From Prevotella sp. UBA2746 (GTDB lineage Bacteria; Bacteroidota; Bacteroidia; Bacteroidales; Bacteroidaceae): DNA of 48,888 nt. Made by a program: the position numbers and the translations under genes. Shown in pieces: positions 23,874 through 32,590 of this stretch (within the stretch, counting starts at the first letter, position 1; each line of letters opens with the position of its first letter). The stretch is from contig DEJO01000054.1 in the NCBI GenBank assembly GCA_002353555.1, positions 1 to 48,888 of the forward strand, in the 5' to 3' direction. Below the pieces are notes generated by a model, which did not search any database, had not been told where the DNA came from, and worked only from the letters and a program-made list of their open reading frames with translations.

Positions 23874-25757
23874 TCACTTAACCACAAACTTCTTGCCGTT
23901 GACGATGTAGATGCCTTTCTGCAGACGGTCTTTCGATGTGCCGATGTAGCGTCCGTCAAGAGTGAAGATGCGGTTGTCGCCTTCGGCAGTCTTCTCTATG
24001 ATGGAATGGATGTTAGTAGCAATGTCTTCGTCAATGAAGTTGAAGGCAATGATACCCGACTCGGTGTCTTCGGTTATCTTGTAGAGCGGCTGGTCGCTGA
24101 TGGTGACGCCGCTGTTCAGGTTGACGGAGAGCAGCTGGGTGACGTTCTGCCTGCCGGGGAACGGGTCGCCATAGAAACTCTGCCAGTATTCCGTCGGGCT
24201 GTAGCAGTGGTAGGCATCCTTGCCCACGGGGATGCGGTTGCCATCCCCGTCTAATGCAAATCCGGCAGCATCCTTGCCGTAGCCGATATCCGTTGTCGAC
24301 CATGAATACAACTTGAACGAGGTCAGCAGCTTGCCGTCGGCAGGAACGATGGTGATGCCCGGCACTCCTGCCGTGTTGTTGGGATAGTCGTTGCTGTTGA
24401 CGGTGCTCTTCTTGTAGTCGATGCGCGAGATGAGCAGCCCGTGGGCTGACTTGGGCAGCCCGGAGAACCAGCCTAAGTGCTGCACGTTCTGGATGGTGAG
24501 GTACTGGTTGTCGGCATTCTGTACAATCTTGTAGTATTCATCCGGCTTCATCTCTACCCGTTGTGCTCCCGAAAGGGTCTCTATCGTGGTCCATCCCATC
24601 ACCTCTCGCTCCCAGGGAGAGTAGGAGATAGGGGTGTAGCCGTCGTCCAGGTATTCGCCTTCGTCCATCAGGTCCCAGCGCTCCATGGCTTGGTTGTCGA
24701 TTTTCGTGGCACTGGAATTGCCGTAGAGGTCGGGAAGTCCCAGGGTGTGAGAGAACTCATGGCAGAAGAGTCCGATGCCCTCGATGGCTTTCTGCGGGTC
24801 GGATGGGATGGAGTTCAACTCGTTGCTCACACCGTAACGGCACACCTGCTTGCCGTCGTAGGTTTTACCGGAGTAAGTTCCTGACTTAGGCCATATCGTG
24901 TTGTTGGGTGAATCGGCATGGCTCTGTGCGTAACCGGCATAGACGACGTATACCAAGTCTACGTTTTTGTCGTTGTCGCTGTCATATTGTGAGAAGTCTA
25001 CTGTGCTGTTGACCAGGTTGCAGGCTTCGTTCACCAACTCTTGGACTTTGTCGTCGGAACCGTCAGAACTGGAGCCGCCGTAGTATGCTGAATTCTTGCT
25101 CAGCGTGACGGGACCGTAGATGTCGAACTGCGGGCTGAACTTGCCCTTGCTCATGTCCGTGAAGTATTCCCGCACGCTTCCAAACATGAGGTTCTCATAG
25201 TGGCCGCGGTTTTCAAAGGGAGAGGAACCGTTCAGGTAGTCGCCGAAAGAAGCCACAGGATCAGTAAGCGTGAACTTCACGTCTTGGAAGTCGACGAGAA
25301 TGACCAGCACCTTGGGAGAGCCCACATGGGGGAAGTAGGACGGTGAGGCGCTGGTAGAAGGCGACAGCGAGGTGAGTGAGCTTTCCGGCAAACTCAGTCG
25401 GCGTGCCATGCGCTTGTTCTTCATCACGGGTGCCTTCTTTTGGAAGGTCTCCTTGTTCTGGGCAGCGATCAGCGCCTTTTCAGCATCAGTACGCAAGTCT
25501 TCTGTATGGGCGAGGGTAGTGGTTGCCGAGAGGCTGCCGTCTGCATTCACCTGAGCCACATAGTAAGCCATGTCCTTCTGTACCAACAGGACGCCGTCGA
25601 TGGTGCTGTACCAGTGTAGGTCTTCGTCACCATTCAGCCTGATGGTGAGTTGAGTGCCGTCGGGTTGCGTAATGGTCACGGGCCTTGGGTCTGCCTTTAC
25701 TGCCCACGTTGCCATGCTCGTGAGGCAGCATAATAGAATTAATGTCAGTTTTTTCAT
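23874..25757 (-). CDS. Secreted M6-family metalloprotease
   Basis: A protein of 627 residues from the ATG at 25757, chosen because it gives a clean signal peptide (MKKLTLILLCCLTSMATWA); an in-frame ATG 13 codons upstream would put a basic lead in front. A propeptide-like region covers about 20-145. The catalytic domain holds HEFSHTLGLPD with zinc ligands H333 and H337, catalytic E334 and D343, as in immune inhibitor A-type peptidases. A beta-rich C-terminal part ends in a tail RIFTLDGRYIGTSKDRLQKG and IYIVNGKKFVVK, the usual ending of secreted Prevotella proteins, and shares its pattern with the broken repeat gene near 7.2 kb. It probably digests host or dietary proteins outside the cell. Confidence 0.9.
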   Translation of the reverse strand: MKKLTLILLCCLTSMATWAVKADPRPVTITQPDGTQLTIRLNGDEDLHWYSTIDGVLLVQKDMAYYVAQVNADGSLSATTTLAHTEDLRTDAEKALIAAQNKETFQKKAPVMKNKRMARRLSLPESSLTSLSPSTSASPSYFPHVGSPKVLVILVDFQDVKFTLTDPVASFGDYLNGSSPFENRGHYENLMFGSVREYFTDMSKGKFSPQFDIYGPVTLSKNSAYYGGSSSDGSDDKVQELVNEACNLVNSTVDFSQYDSDNDKNVDLVYVVYAGYAQSHADSPNNTIWPKSGTYSGKTYDGKQVCRYGVSNELNSIPSDPQKAIEGIGLFCHEFSHTLGLPDLYGNSSATKIDNQAMERWDLMDEGEYLDDGYTPISYSPWEREVMGWTTIETLSGAQRVEMKPDEYYKIVQNADNQYLTIQNVQHLGWFSGLPKSAHGLLISRIDYKKSTVNSNDYPNNTAGVPGITIVPADGKLLTSFKLYSWSTTDIGYGKDAAGFALDGDGNRIPVGKDAYHCYSPTEYWQSFYGDPFPGRQNVTQLLSVNLNSGVTISDQPLYKITEDTESGIIAFNFIDEDIATNIHSIIEKTAEGDNRIFTLDGRYIGTSKDRLQKGIYIVNGKKFVVK

Positions 25758-25803
25758 GTTGTTTGCTATTTTGTTGATATCTTGTTTCCGTCTCATGGTT
25801 CCG

Positions 25804-26589
25804 TCAGGAGTTCATCTTGTCTTCCGTAAGATAGTATTGTCCCTTGCCCTCCGTGCGCTTGCCGAAGGCGATGGCGTGGGTGGGGCAGTGGTGGTAGCAG
25901 GAGAAGCATGTCAGGCAACGCCCGTTGTGCTGCCAGGTGGGAGATAGCCCTTTTCCGCCTGCGATGTCGCCGACAGGACACACCTCTGCACATTTGCCAC
26001 AGCGGATGCAGCGTTCTTCCGCAACATGGAACTTCTTGTCGCTGACCAGCCGGTTGACAAAGTAGCTGCCTACGGGTCCGCTGAAGAACCAAGGGATGGG
26101 TCCTTTGACCAGCTGTTCCTTTTCCACCTTATTATATATAAGTTCTGCAAACCCTTGCAAGTCTTCTTTGGCTTGCCGAAGTTTGGCAGCTTCTTTCTCG
26201 GCAGGGTCTACATCCATCATGGGCAGTCCCACGTAAGACTCCGGCATGATGAGCGTGAAGGCAGCAGAGAGCGTCATGCCGCGCTTGGAGAGGTCGCTTC
26301 GGAAGATGTCTGCCGCCTTGCCGATGGAGTCTCCGGCAGTACATACCAGATAGGTATAGGCACCTTCTGCCTGTCTCACCGTGAGTTTCCGGATGAAGTT
26401 TCTCACCAGCAGCGGTGGTCGCCAGCCGTGAACGGGTATGACGAACCCCAGCCGCTCACCCTTGCCGAGGGTGAACGTGGTGTTGCCATCAGTCACGTCG
26501 GGGATGAAGACCAACTCTTCACCAGTTTGTTCAGCCAGTTGTCGGGCTGCCCAACGCGAATTACCTGTTCCAGAGAAATAGAATATCAT
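25804..26589 (-). CDS. EFR1 family ferrodoxin (flavodoxin-like plus two 4Fe-4S clusters)
   Basis: A 261-residue protein. The N-terminal flavodoxin-like part has the FMN phosphate loop YFSGTGNSRWAA (4-15). The C-terminal part carries two cluster-binding sets: CIRCGKCAEVCPVGDI and CLTCFSCYHHCPTHAI. This is the EFR1 arrangement, an electron carrier or reductase of anaerobes whose partner is not known. It starts one base after the proS stop, so the two are tightly linked, and it ends 46 bases before the M6 protease start. Confidence 0.9.
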   Translation of the reverse strand: MIFYFSGTGNSRWAARQLAEQTGEELVFIPDVTDGNTTFTLGKGERLGFVIPVHGWRPPLLVRNFIRKLTVRQAEGAYTYLVCTAGDSIGKAADIFRSDLSKRGMTLSAAFTLIMPESYVGLPMMDVDPAEKEAAKLRQAKEDLQGFAELIYNKVEKEQLVKGPIPWFFSGPVGSYFVNRLVSDKKFHVAEERCIRCGKCAEVCPVGDIAGGKGLSPTWQHNGRCLTCFSCYHHCPTHAIAFGKRTEGKGQYYLTEDKMNS

Positions 26590-26590
26590 A

Positions 26591-28072
26591 TCAGTAAGAC
26601 CTTGCTATCAGCACACGATGCTTGGCGGGCTTGCCGCTCACCATGTCTGTGCCGGGAGTCTGTTCAAACATGAACGGCACGCAACGGATGGTAGCCTGCG
26701 TCTCTTCCTTAATCTTTGCCTCCGTCTCGGCTGTGCCGTCCCAGTGGCAGAGGAAGAATCCGCCGTCTTTTACCTTGGCTTTGAACTCCTCGTAGTCGTC
26801 GCATTCGTAGATGTGAGCATCGCGGAACTGGCGTGCCTTCTCGAAGATGTTCTGCTGGATGTCGTCAAGCAGTTTCTTGACATATCCGGCAATGCCGTCG
26901 ATGCTGACCGTCTCCTTTTCCAGCGTGTCGCGGCGCATCACCTCGATGGTTCCGTTTTCCAAGTCGCGTCCACCCATGACGAGACGCACGGGGATGCCTT
27001 TCAGTTCGTAGTCGGCAAACTTGAAGCCGGGGCGCTTGTTGTCGCTGTCATCGTACTTCACGCTGATGCCCATGTCGCGCATCTGCCCGATGATGGGTTG
27101 CAGCCGCTCACTGATGGCAGCCAGCTGGTCGGCACCCTTGGTGATGGGCACGATGACGACCTGGATGGGAGCCAGTCTTGGAGGCAGCACCAGTCCGTTG
27201 TCGTCGCTGTGGGTCATGATGAGTGCACCGATGAGTCGTGTGGAGACACCCCATGATGTAGCCCATACATATTCGGGCTTGTTCTCCTTGTTCAGGTAGG
27301 TCACCTCGAATGCCTTGGCAAAGTTCTGTCCGAGGAAGTGGCTCGTGCCGCTCTGCAGTGCCTTGCCGTCTTGCATCATCGCCTCGATGGTGTATGTGTC
27401 GAGGGCTCCGGCAAAGCGCTCGGTCTCGCTCTTCACACCCTGTACGACAGGTACAGCCATCCATTCCTCGGCGAACTTGGCATATACTCCCAGCATCTTC
27501 TGAGCTTCTGCTTCAGCCTCTTCCTTGGTGGCATGTGCCGTATGTCCTTCCTGCCACAGGAACTCCGATGTGCGGAGGAACGGACGGGTGCGCATTTCCC
27601 ACCGCATGACGTTGCACCACTGGTTGCACATCAGTGGCAGGTCGCGCCAGGAGTGAATCCAGTTCTTATAGGTGTTCCAGATAATGGTCTCGGAAGTAGG
27701 TCGTACAATCAGTTCCTCTTCCAGCTTGGCGGCAGGGTCTACCTCCACGCCGCTCTTGTCTTCCTTGGCACGCAGGCGGTAGTGGGTCACCACGGCACAC
27801 TCCTTGGCAAAGCCTTCAACGTGTTCAGCCTCGCGAGAGAGGAACGACTTGGGGATGAGCAGTGGGAAGTAGGCGTTCTGTGCGCCCGTCTCCTTGAACA
27901 TCTTGTCCAGCTGCTGCTGCATCTTCTCCCAGATGGCATAGCCGTAAGGCTTGATTACCATACATCCACGTACTGCTGACTGCTCAGCCAAGTCTGCTTT
28001 CACGACCAAGTCGTTGTACCACTGACTGTAGTTGTCGGCACGCTTGGTCATCTCTTTCAGTTCTTTTGCCAT
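26591..28072 (-). CDS. proS: Proline-tRNA ligase, eukaryote/archaea-like type
   Basis: A 493-residue class II synthetase that charges tRNA-Pro. The catalytic core shows motif 1 around GCMVIKPYGYAIWEKMQ, motif 2 (MRWEMRTRPFLRTSEFLWQEGHTAH) and motif 3 at about 280-290 (WATSWGVSTRLIGALIMTHSD). The anticodon-binding domain follows (about 300-400), then a C-terminal zinc-like domain ending in tyrosine, as in ProRS of the archaeal/eukaryotic class. The long editing insertion of the E. coli-type enzyme is absent. This form is usual in Bacteroidetes. A -7 box lies 46 bases upstream. EFR1 follows after one base. Confidence 0.95.
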   Translation of the reverse strand: MAKELKEMTKRADNYSQWYNDLVVKADLAEQSAVRGCMVIKPYGYAIWEKMQQQLDKMFKETGAQNAYFPLLIPKSFLSREAEHVEGFAKECAVVTHYRLRAKEDKSGVEVDPAAKLEEELIVRPTSETIIWNTYKNWIHSWRDLPLMCNQWCNVMRWEMRTRPFLRTSEFLWQEGHTAHATKEEAEAEAQKMLGVYAKFAEEWMAVPVVQGVKSETERFAGALDTYTIEAMMQDGKALQSGTSHFLGQNFAKAFEVTYLNKENKPEYVWATSWGVSTRLIGALIMTHSDDNGLVLPPRLAPIQVVIVPITKGADQLAAISERLQPIIGQMRDMGISVKYDDSDNKRPGFKFADYELKGIPVRLVMGGRDLENGTIEVMRRDTLEKETVSIDGIAGYVKKLLDDIQQNIFEKARQFRDAHIYECDDYEEFKAKVKDGGFFLCHWDGTAETEAKIKEETQATIRCVPFMFEQTPGTDMVSGKPAKHRVLIARSY

Positions 28073-28117
28073 ATTCTTGTTTTTATTTATATTTTTCTAC
28101 GGTCATGAAAACTCTGC

Positions 28118-28126
28118 GCAAAGGTA
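28118..28126 (-). promoter_or_regulatory. -7 box of the proS-EFR1 run
   Basis: Minus-strand TACCTTTGC; the upstream box is not clear. It sits in the 121-base gap between proS and the end of relA. Confidence 0.45.
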
Positions 28127-28193
28127 CGAATTTTTTGATGAAATCAGTAAAAAGGGAAAGTATTTCCCTTCCTGATGATTGTTTTTTATGTTT

Positions 28194-30449
28194 TCAAAGC
28201 CTCGTCACCTGCTTCACGCCTCTCACCGTCCGCAGTTTCTTGACGAGGGCTTCCAGCTTGGATGTGTCGTCAAGTTGCACGACGATGTTGCCGGAGAAGA
28301 GTCCGTCGTGTGAGTCTATGTTGATGCTTCTCATGACAATCTTCTCTTCTTTGGCAATGATGTTGGTGATGTTGCTGACGATGCCGATGTCGTCGTTGCC
28401 GATGACGCGCAGGGTAGTGGCATATTGCGACGACCCTTTTCCGCTCCAGCGTGCCTTCACGATGCGGTATCCGAAGCGTTTGCGCAGTTCGGGGGCGTTG
28501 GGACAGTCGGTGCGGTGCACCTTGATGCCGCCGGAGACGGTGACGAATCCGAATACGGGGTCACCGTAGATGGGGTGGCAGCATTGAGCCAGTGTGAAGT
28601 CCAGCCCCTTCAGGTTCTTGTCTATCACGAGCACATCATCGTTCTTCCTTGCTATCTGCTCGTCGGGGTTCTCGTATTCAAACTCCTGTGCGCTCTGTGC
28701 CGGCTTCGGTGCATTGAGGTTCAGGTTGTGGTCTCTCACCTCTATATATTTCTCGATGACCTCGTTGGCATCAATCTTCTCGTCGGCAACCTGCTTGTAG
28801 AAGTCGCTCACCTCCTTGAATCCCATCTTCTTGATGGTGTGCATCATCGTCGACTCTTCAATCTCTATCTTCCTGTTCTTGAAGCGGCGTTCCAGGAGTT
28901 CCTTGGCAAACAGTCCGTCTTTGGCTTGCGACTCCTTGATGGCGAGGCGTATCTTCGACTTGGCGCGCGAGCTCTTCACCATCTTGAGCCACTCGCGCTT
29001 GGGCGTCTGGTTGGCAGAGGTGAGCACCTCCACCGTGTCTCCGCTCTGCAGTTGTTGGCGGAAGGATACGTTCTTGCCGTTGATCTTGCCGCCCACACAC
29101 GTGTTGCCAATCTTGGAGTGGATGTGGTAGGCGAAGTCGAGGATGGTGGCACCCTTTGGAAACTTCAGCAAGTCGCCCTTGGGAGTGAAGACATACACCT
29201 CGTCTTCGTAGAGGTCCATCTTGAACTGGTCCATCACCTGCATGTCGTCGCCGGCTTCCAGCGCGGTGCGGATGTTCGCTAGCCATTCCTCCATGCCTCC
29301 ATCGCTGCTCTTGATGCCCTTGTAGCGCCAGTGGGCAGCGAGTCCGTGCTCGGCAATGTCGTCCATGCGTTCCGTCCTGATCTGTACCTCCACCCATTTC
29401 TGTTCCGGTCCCAAGACGGTGATGTGCAGGCTTTCGTATCCGTTCGACTTCGGTACGCTCAGCCAGTCGCGCATGCGCTTGGGGTTGGGCTGATACATGT
29501 CGGTGATGATCGAGAACGTCTGCCAGCACTGCATCTTCTCCCTTTCCTTCAGTTTCTTCAGTTCCGCGTCTCCGATGGTCGAGAGGTCTTCTGGCGTGTC
29601 GATGATGATGCGGATGGCAAAGAGGTCGTAGATGCCTTCGAATCCGCACTTCTGTTTCTTCATCTTCTGCCAGATGGAGTGTATGCTCTTGGTGCGCCCC
29701 TTCATGTGGAAGCGGAGTCCTGCCGCTTTCAGCCGTTCGTCGATAGGCTTGATGAACCGTTCGATGTAGGCATCGCGCGACCGTTTGGTAGCATTCAGCT
29801 TCTCCTTGATCATGTAGTAGGCATCATGCTCCAGGTATTTCAGCGAGAGGTCTTCCAGTTCACTCTTCAGCTGGTAGAGTCCCAACTTGTGAGCCAGCGG
29901 TGCATAGAGGTAGCTCGCCTCCTCGCTGACCTGCCGTTTGGCGTCTATGTTCTCCGTGTCGCGAATCTGTCGCATGAGGTTCACGCGGTCGGCAATCATG
30001 ATGAGGATGACGCGCATGTCCTCCGCAAACGACAGCAGCAGGTTGCGGAAGTTCTCGCTCTCGATGATCGGGTTCTTCTTGTACAGGTCGTGGATGCGCA
30101 CCAGCCCGTGGATGATGGTGGCAACCCCCTCTCCGAAGTCCTGACGGGCGGCATCGGCGCTATAGAAGCCGTTCTGCACCAGACAGTACAGGAGCGTAGC
30201 CATCACGCCGTCGCGCTTCATCCCGATTTCCTCCACGGCTATCTTGGCAGTCTGAAACGCTGTCAAGACTGGGTTCAGCCCGAATACGTTACGTCCTGTA
30301 CGGCCTTCTATGATGGCTTTCGTCATCAGGTCTGTCAACTTCTTTTCGTCGTCAGCCTTCAGCAAGTTGCCGATGCTTTGTCTCAGCTCCTGCATGATGT
30401 TGCCGATTTCCTGACGTTCTGTTTCTGTAAATATCAGTCTCTCGCTCAT
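28194..30449 (-). CDS. relA: RelA/SpoT family ppGpp synthetase with degenerate hydrolase domain
   Basis: A 751-residue RSH protein. The N-terminal HD domain has lost its metal ligands: the usual H-P reads N59-P60, the H-D pair reads Y88-C89, and only the later D154 (ADRVNLMR) remains, so hydrolysis of ppGpp is not expected. The synthetase domain (about 230-390) looks intact, with GRTKSIHSIWQKM, IYDLFAIRIII, SNGYESLHITV, EVQIRTERMDDIAEHG and AAHWRYKG. A TGS domain (about 405-465) and a C-terminal ACT domain complete it. It would make (p)ppGpp at stalled ribosomes, with a separate bifunctional enzyme expected elsewhere, as in other Bacteroidales. Confidence 0.9.
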   Translation of the reverse strand: MSERLIFTETERQEIGNIMQELRQSIGNLLKADDEKKLTDLMTKAIIEGRTGRNVFGLNPVLTAFQTAKIAVEEIGMKRDGVMATLLYCLVQNGFYSADAARQDFGEGVATIIHGLVRIHDLYKKNPIIESENFRNLLLSFAEDMRVILIMIADRVNLMRQIRDTENIDAKRQVSEEASYLYAPLAHKLGLYQLKSELEDLSLKYLEHDAYYMIKEKLNATKRSRDAYIERFIKPIDERLKAAGLRFHMKGRTKSIHSIWQKMKKQKCGFEGIYDLFAIRIIIDTPEDLSTIGDAELKKLKEREKMQCWQTFSIITDMYQPNPKRMRDWLSVPKSNGYESLHITVLGPEQKWVEVQIRTERMDDIAEHGLAAHWRYKGIKSSDGGMEEWLANIRTALEAGDDMQVMDQFKMDLYEDEVYVFTPKGDLLKFPKGATILDFAYHIHSKIGNTCVGGKINGKNVSFRQQLQSGDTVEVLTSANQTPKREWLKMVKSSRAKSKIRLAIKESQAKDGLFAKELLERRFKNRKIEIEESTMMHTIKKMGFKEVSDFYKQVADEKIDANEVIEKYIEVRDHNLNLNAPKPAQSAQEFEYENPDEQIARKNDDVLVIDKNLKGLDFTLAQCCHPIYGDPVFGFVTVSGGIKVHRTDCPNAPELRKRFGYRIVKARWSGKGSSQYATTLRVIGNDDIGIVSNITNIIAKEEKIVMRSINIDSHDGLFSGNIVVQLDDTSKLEALVKKLRTVRGVKQVTRL

Positions 30450-30471
30450 ACTATCCTCAGCTATTTCTCAT

Positions 30472-30480
30472 GCAAAAGTA
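30472..30480 (-). promoter_or_regulatory. -7 box of relA
   Basis: Minus-strand TACTTTTGC, 23 bases before the ATG at 30449. It is divergent from the DUF4301 promoter, which begins about 20 bases away. Confidence 0.55.
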
Positions 30481-30499
30481 TAAAAAAACGGCCTAATTA

Positions 30500-30531
30500 T
30501 TTCGTGATTTAAGAAAAAGTAGCTATTTTTG
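30500..30531 (+). promoter_or_regulatory. Promoter of the DUF4301 gene
   Basis: A TTTCG-like -33 (30500-30504), 19 bases, then TATTTTTG (30524-30531). Transcription would start near 30538, which rules out the upstream in-frame start at 30529 and supports the ATG at 30571. Confidence 0.55.
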
Positions 30532-30570
30532 TCGCTAAATACCATAAACGTGTTATTTAAAATCAATATT

Positions 30571-32091
30571 ATGTTATCACAACAAGACCTGAATCAATTA
30601 GCCGCAAAAGGCATTTCTGAAGAAAAACTCAACAAGCAGTTGGAAGAGTTCAAGACCGGTTTCCCCTTCCTGAAACTGGAGGCTGCCGCCGCCATCGGGC
30701 GTGGCATCGTCGCTCCCGACGACAAGGAGCGTGCCGACTATATCGCTGCCTGGAACAAGTACAAGGCAGAGGGCAAGAAGATTGTCAAGTTCGTGCCCGC
30801 CAGTGGTGCTGCCAGCCGTATGTTCAAGGACATGTTTGCCTTCCTTTCTGCCGACTACGACGTTCCCACGACGCCGTTCGAGAAGAACTTCTTCGACAAC
30901 ATCAAGAAGTTTGCTTTCCGCGAGGCTCTCTGCGACCAGTGCAAGAAGAACGAGGGCAAGAAGATCATGCAACTCCTGAGCGAAGGCAACTACAAGGCCG
31001 TCGTCGCCAACATGCTCGAAGCCAAGGGCTTGAACTACGGTCAGTTGCCGAAGGGCTTGCTGCTCTTCCACGACTATGAGGACGGCGCACGCACCCCGAT
31101 GGAGGAACATCTCGTCGAGGCTGCCCTCTATGCCGCCAGCAACGGCGAGGCTAACGTCCACTTCACCGTCAGCCACGACCACCTGGAACTCTTCAAGCAG
31201 AAGGTGGCTGAGAAGGCAGACAAGTATGCCGGGAAGTACGGCGTGAAGTACAACATCAGCTTCTCCGAGCAGAAGCCCAGCACCGACACCGTTGCCGCCA
31301 ACGCTGACAACACACCGTTCCGCAACGACGACGGCTCCATGCTCTTCCGTCCCGGCGGTCACGGAGCACTCATCGAGAACCTCAACGAGATTGATGCCGA
31401 TGTCATCTTCATCAAGAACATCGACAACGTGGTGCCCGACCGCCTGAAGGCAGAGACGGTGGAATACAAACAGCTCATCGCCGGCGTACTCGTCACCCTG
31501 CAACAGCAGGCTTTCGACTATCTGCGCCAGCTGGAAAGCGGCAAATATACCCATGAGGACCTGGAGGAAATCATCCGCTTCGTACAGCGAGACCTGTGCT
31601 GCCGCAAGGCTGACATCAAGGAACTGGAAGATGCCGACCTCGTCATCTACCTGAAGAAGAAGCTGAACCGACCCATGCGTGTCTGCGGTGTGGTAAAGAA
31701 TGTCGGCGAACCCGGCGGCGGTCCGTTCCTCACCTACAACCAGGACGGGACGGTAAGCCTGCAAATCCTCGAAAGCTCACAGATCGACAAGAACAACGAG
31801 GAGTACATGAAGATGTTTACCGAGGGCACACACTTCAACCCCGTAGACCTCGTCTGCGCCGTCAAAGACTATCAGGGCAAGCCGTTCAACCTGCCCGACT
31901 TCGTGGACAAGACGACCGGATTCATCTCTTCCAAGTCGAAGAACGGCAAGGAACTGAAGGCACTGGAGCTGCCGGGACTCTGGAACGGAGCCATGAGCGA
32001 CTGGAACACCATCTTCGTGGAAGTGCCGCTCGGCACCTTCAACCCCGTGAAGACCGTTAACGACCTCCTTCGTGAGCAGCATCAGGGCTGA
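30571..32091 (+). CDS. DUF4301 family protein, probably nucleotidyltransferase-like
   Basis: A 506-residue cytoplasmic protein of the DUF4301 family, full length. Three pieces recall UDP-sugar pyrophosphorylases: FVPASGAASRMFK (about 68-80), like the nucleotide-binding loop with a glycine-rich turn and a basic end; FTVSHDHLE (about 200); and FRPGGHGALIENLNEID (about 255-270), followed by IKNIDNVVPD. That order matches nucleotide loop, sugar/uridine-binding GGHG and the metal-site region of the GT-A fold. A role in making an activated sugar is therefore an inference; no activity is known to me for the family. The gene is monocistronic with a strong terminator at 32134. Confidence 0.8.
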   Translation: MLSQQDLNQLAAKGISEEKLNKQLEEFKTGFPFLKLEAAAAIGRGIVAPDDKERADYIAAWNKYKAEGKKIVKFVPASGAASRMFKDMFAFLSADYDVPTTPFEKNFFDNIKKFAFREALCDQCKKNEGKKIMQLLSEGNYKAVVANMLEAKGLNYGQLPKGLLLFHDYEDGARTPMEEHLVEAALYAASNGEANVHFTVSHDHLELFKQKVAEKADKYAGKYGVKYNISFSEQKPSTDTVAANADNTPFRNDDGSMLFRPGGHGALIENLNEIDADVIFIKNIDNVVPDRLKAETVEYKQLIAGVLVTLQQQAFDYLRQLESGKYTHEDLEEIIRFVQRDLCCRKADIKELEDADLVIYLKKKLNRPMRVCGVVKNVGEPGGGPFLTYNQDGTVSLQILESSQIDKNNEEYMKMFTEGTHFNPVDLVCAVKDYQGKPFNLPDFVDKTTGFISSKSKNGKELKALELPGLWNGAMSDWNTIFVEVPLGTFNPVKTVNDLLREQHQG

Positions 32092-32097
32092 TGCTGC
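32076..32097 (+). repeat. Stem-loop over the DUF4301 stop codon
   Basis: GCAGCATCA (32076-32084) pairs with TGATGCTGC (32089-32097). The stop codon lies in the loop-proximal part. A stronger terminator follows 40 bases on. Confidence 0.55.
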
Positions 32098-32133
32098 CTT
32101 GACAGAGAGCCGTCCCTACGGCAACCGATTTCG

Positions 32134-32179
32134 ACAGAGAGACAAAGAGACCTCCCTTCCCCTTGTCTCTCTGTTTTTA
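32134..32179 (+). terminator. Rho-independent terminator of the DUF4301 gene
   Basis: ACAGAGAGACAA (32134-32145) pairs perfectly with TTGTCTCTCTGT (32163-32174), followed by five T. Confidence 0.8.
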
Positions 32180-32502
32180 TTTATTTGCATATCTTTTTAT
32201 TTTTACTTTGAGCGGAAGGCTGAAATGTCATCGTATACCACAACGTCTTTATGCTGTTATAGTTGATTTGAAAATAGTTTATGTTAATTTACGAGTGTAA
32301 AGGGATGTGCAGAGACAGGCGGCTGTATTGGTAGTGATAGTGGTTTACCGTAAAAATGTTATGGTTTGTTTACTAAAACCTATTGTCTTAGCCAGCAAAA
32401 GCATGGGCTATAATGTAGTATATACTATGGTATGATATAGCTAAACAATTTTACAAACGGAAACCTTTGAAGCTTCATGTTACAAAAAATGTATTCCGTT
32501 TA
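32180..32502. other. AT-rich spacer before the restriction-modification pair
   Basis: About 320 bases with no credible open frame, hairpin or direct repeat. Composition changes from the GC-rich core to AT-rich here, which marks the left edge of the acquired island. Confidence 0.5.
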
Positions 32503-32535
32503 TTTGGTAGTATTAAGATTATTAGCTAATTTTGC
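32503..32535 (+). promoter_or_regulatory. Promoter of the restriction-modification pair
   Basis: TTTG (32503-32506), exactly 20 bases, then TAATTTTGC (32527-32535). Start of transcription near 32542 rules out the in-frame ATG at 32540 and supports the one at 32591. Confidence 0.75.
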
Positions 32536-32590
32536 ATAAATGATATTAGAGGTTATATTTCACTCTTCTCATAGCATTAATTATAAAATT

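Noticed and set aside
30598..31764. Long leftward open frame antisense to the DUF4301 gene
   Set aside because: Shadow of GC-rich codon use; the rightward gene has a promoter, terminator and family match.
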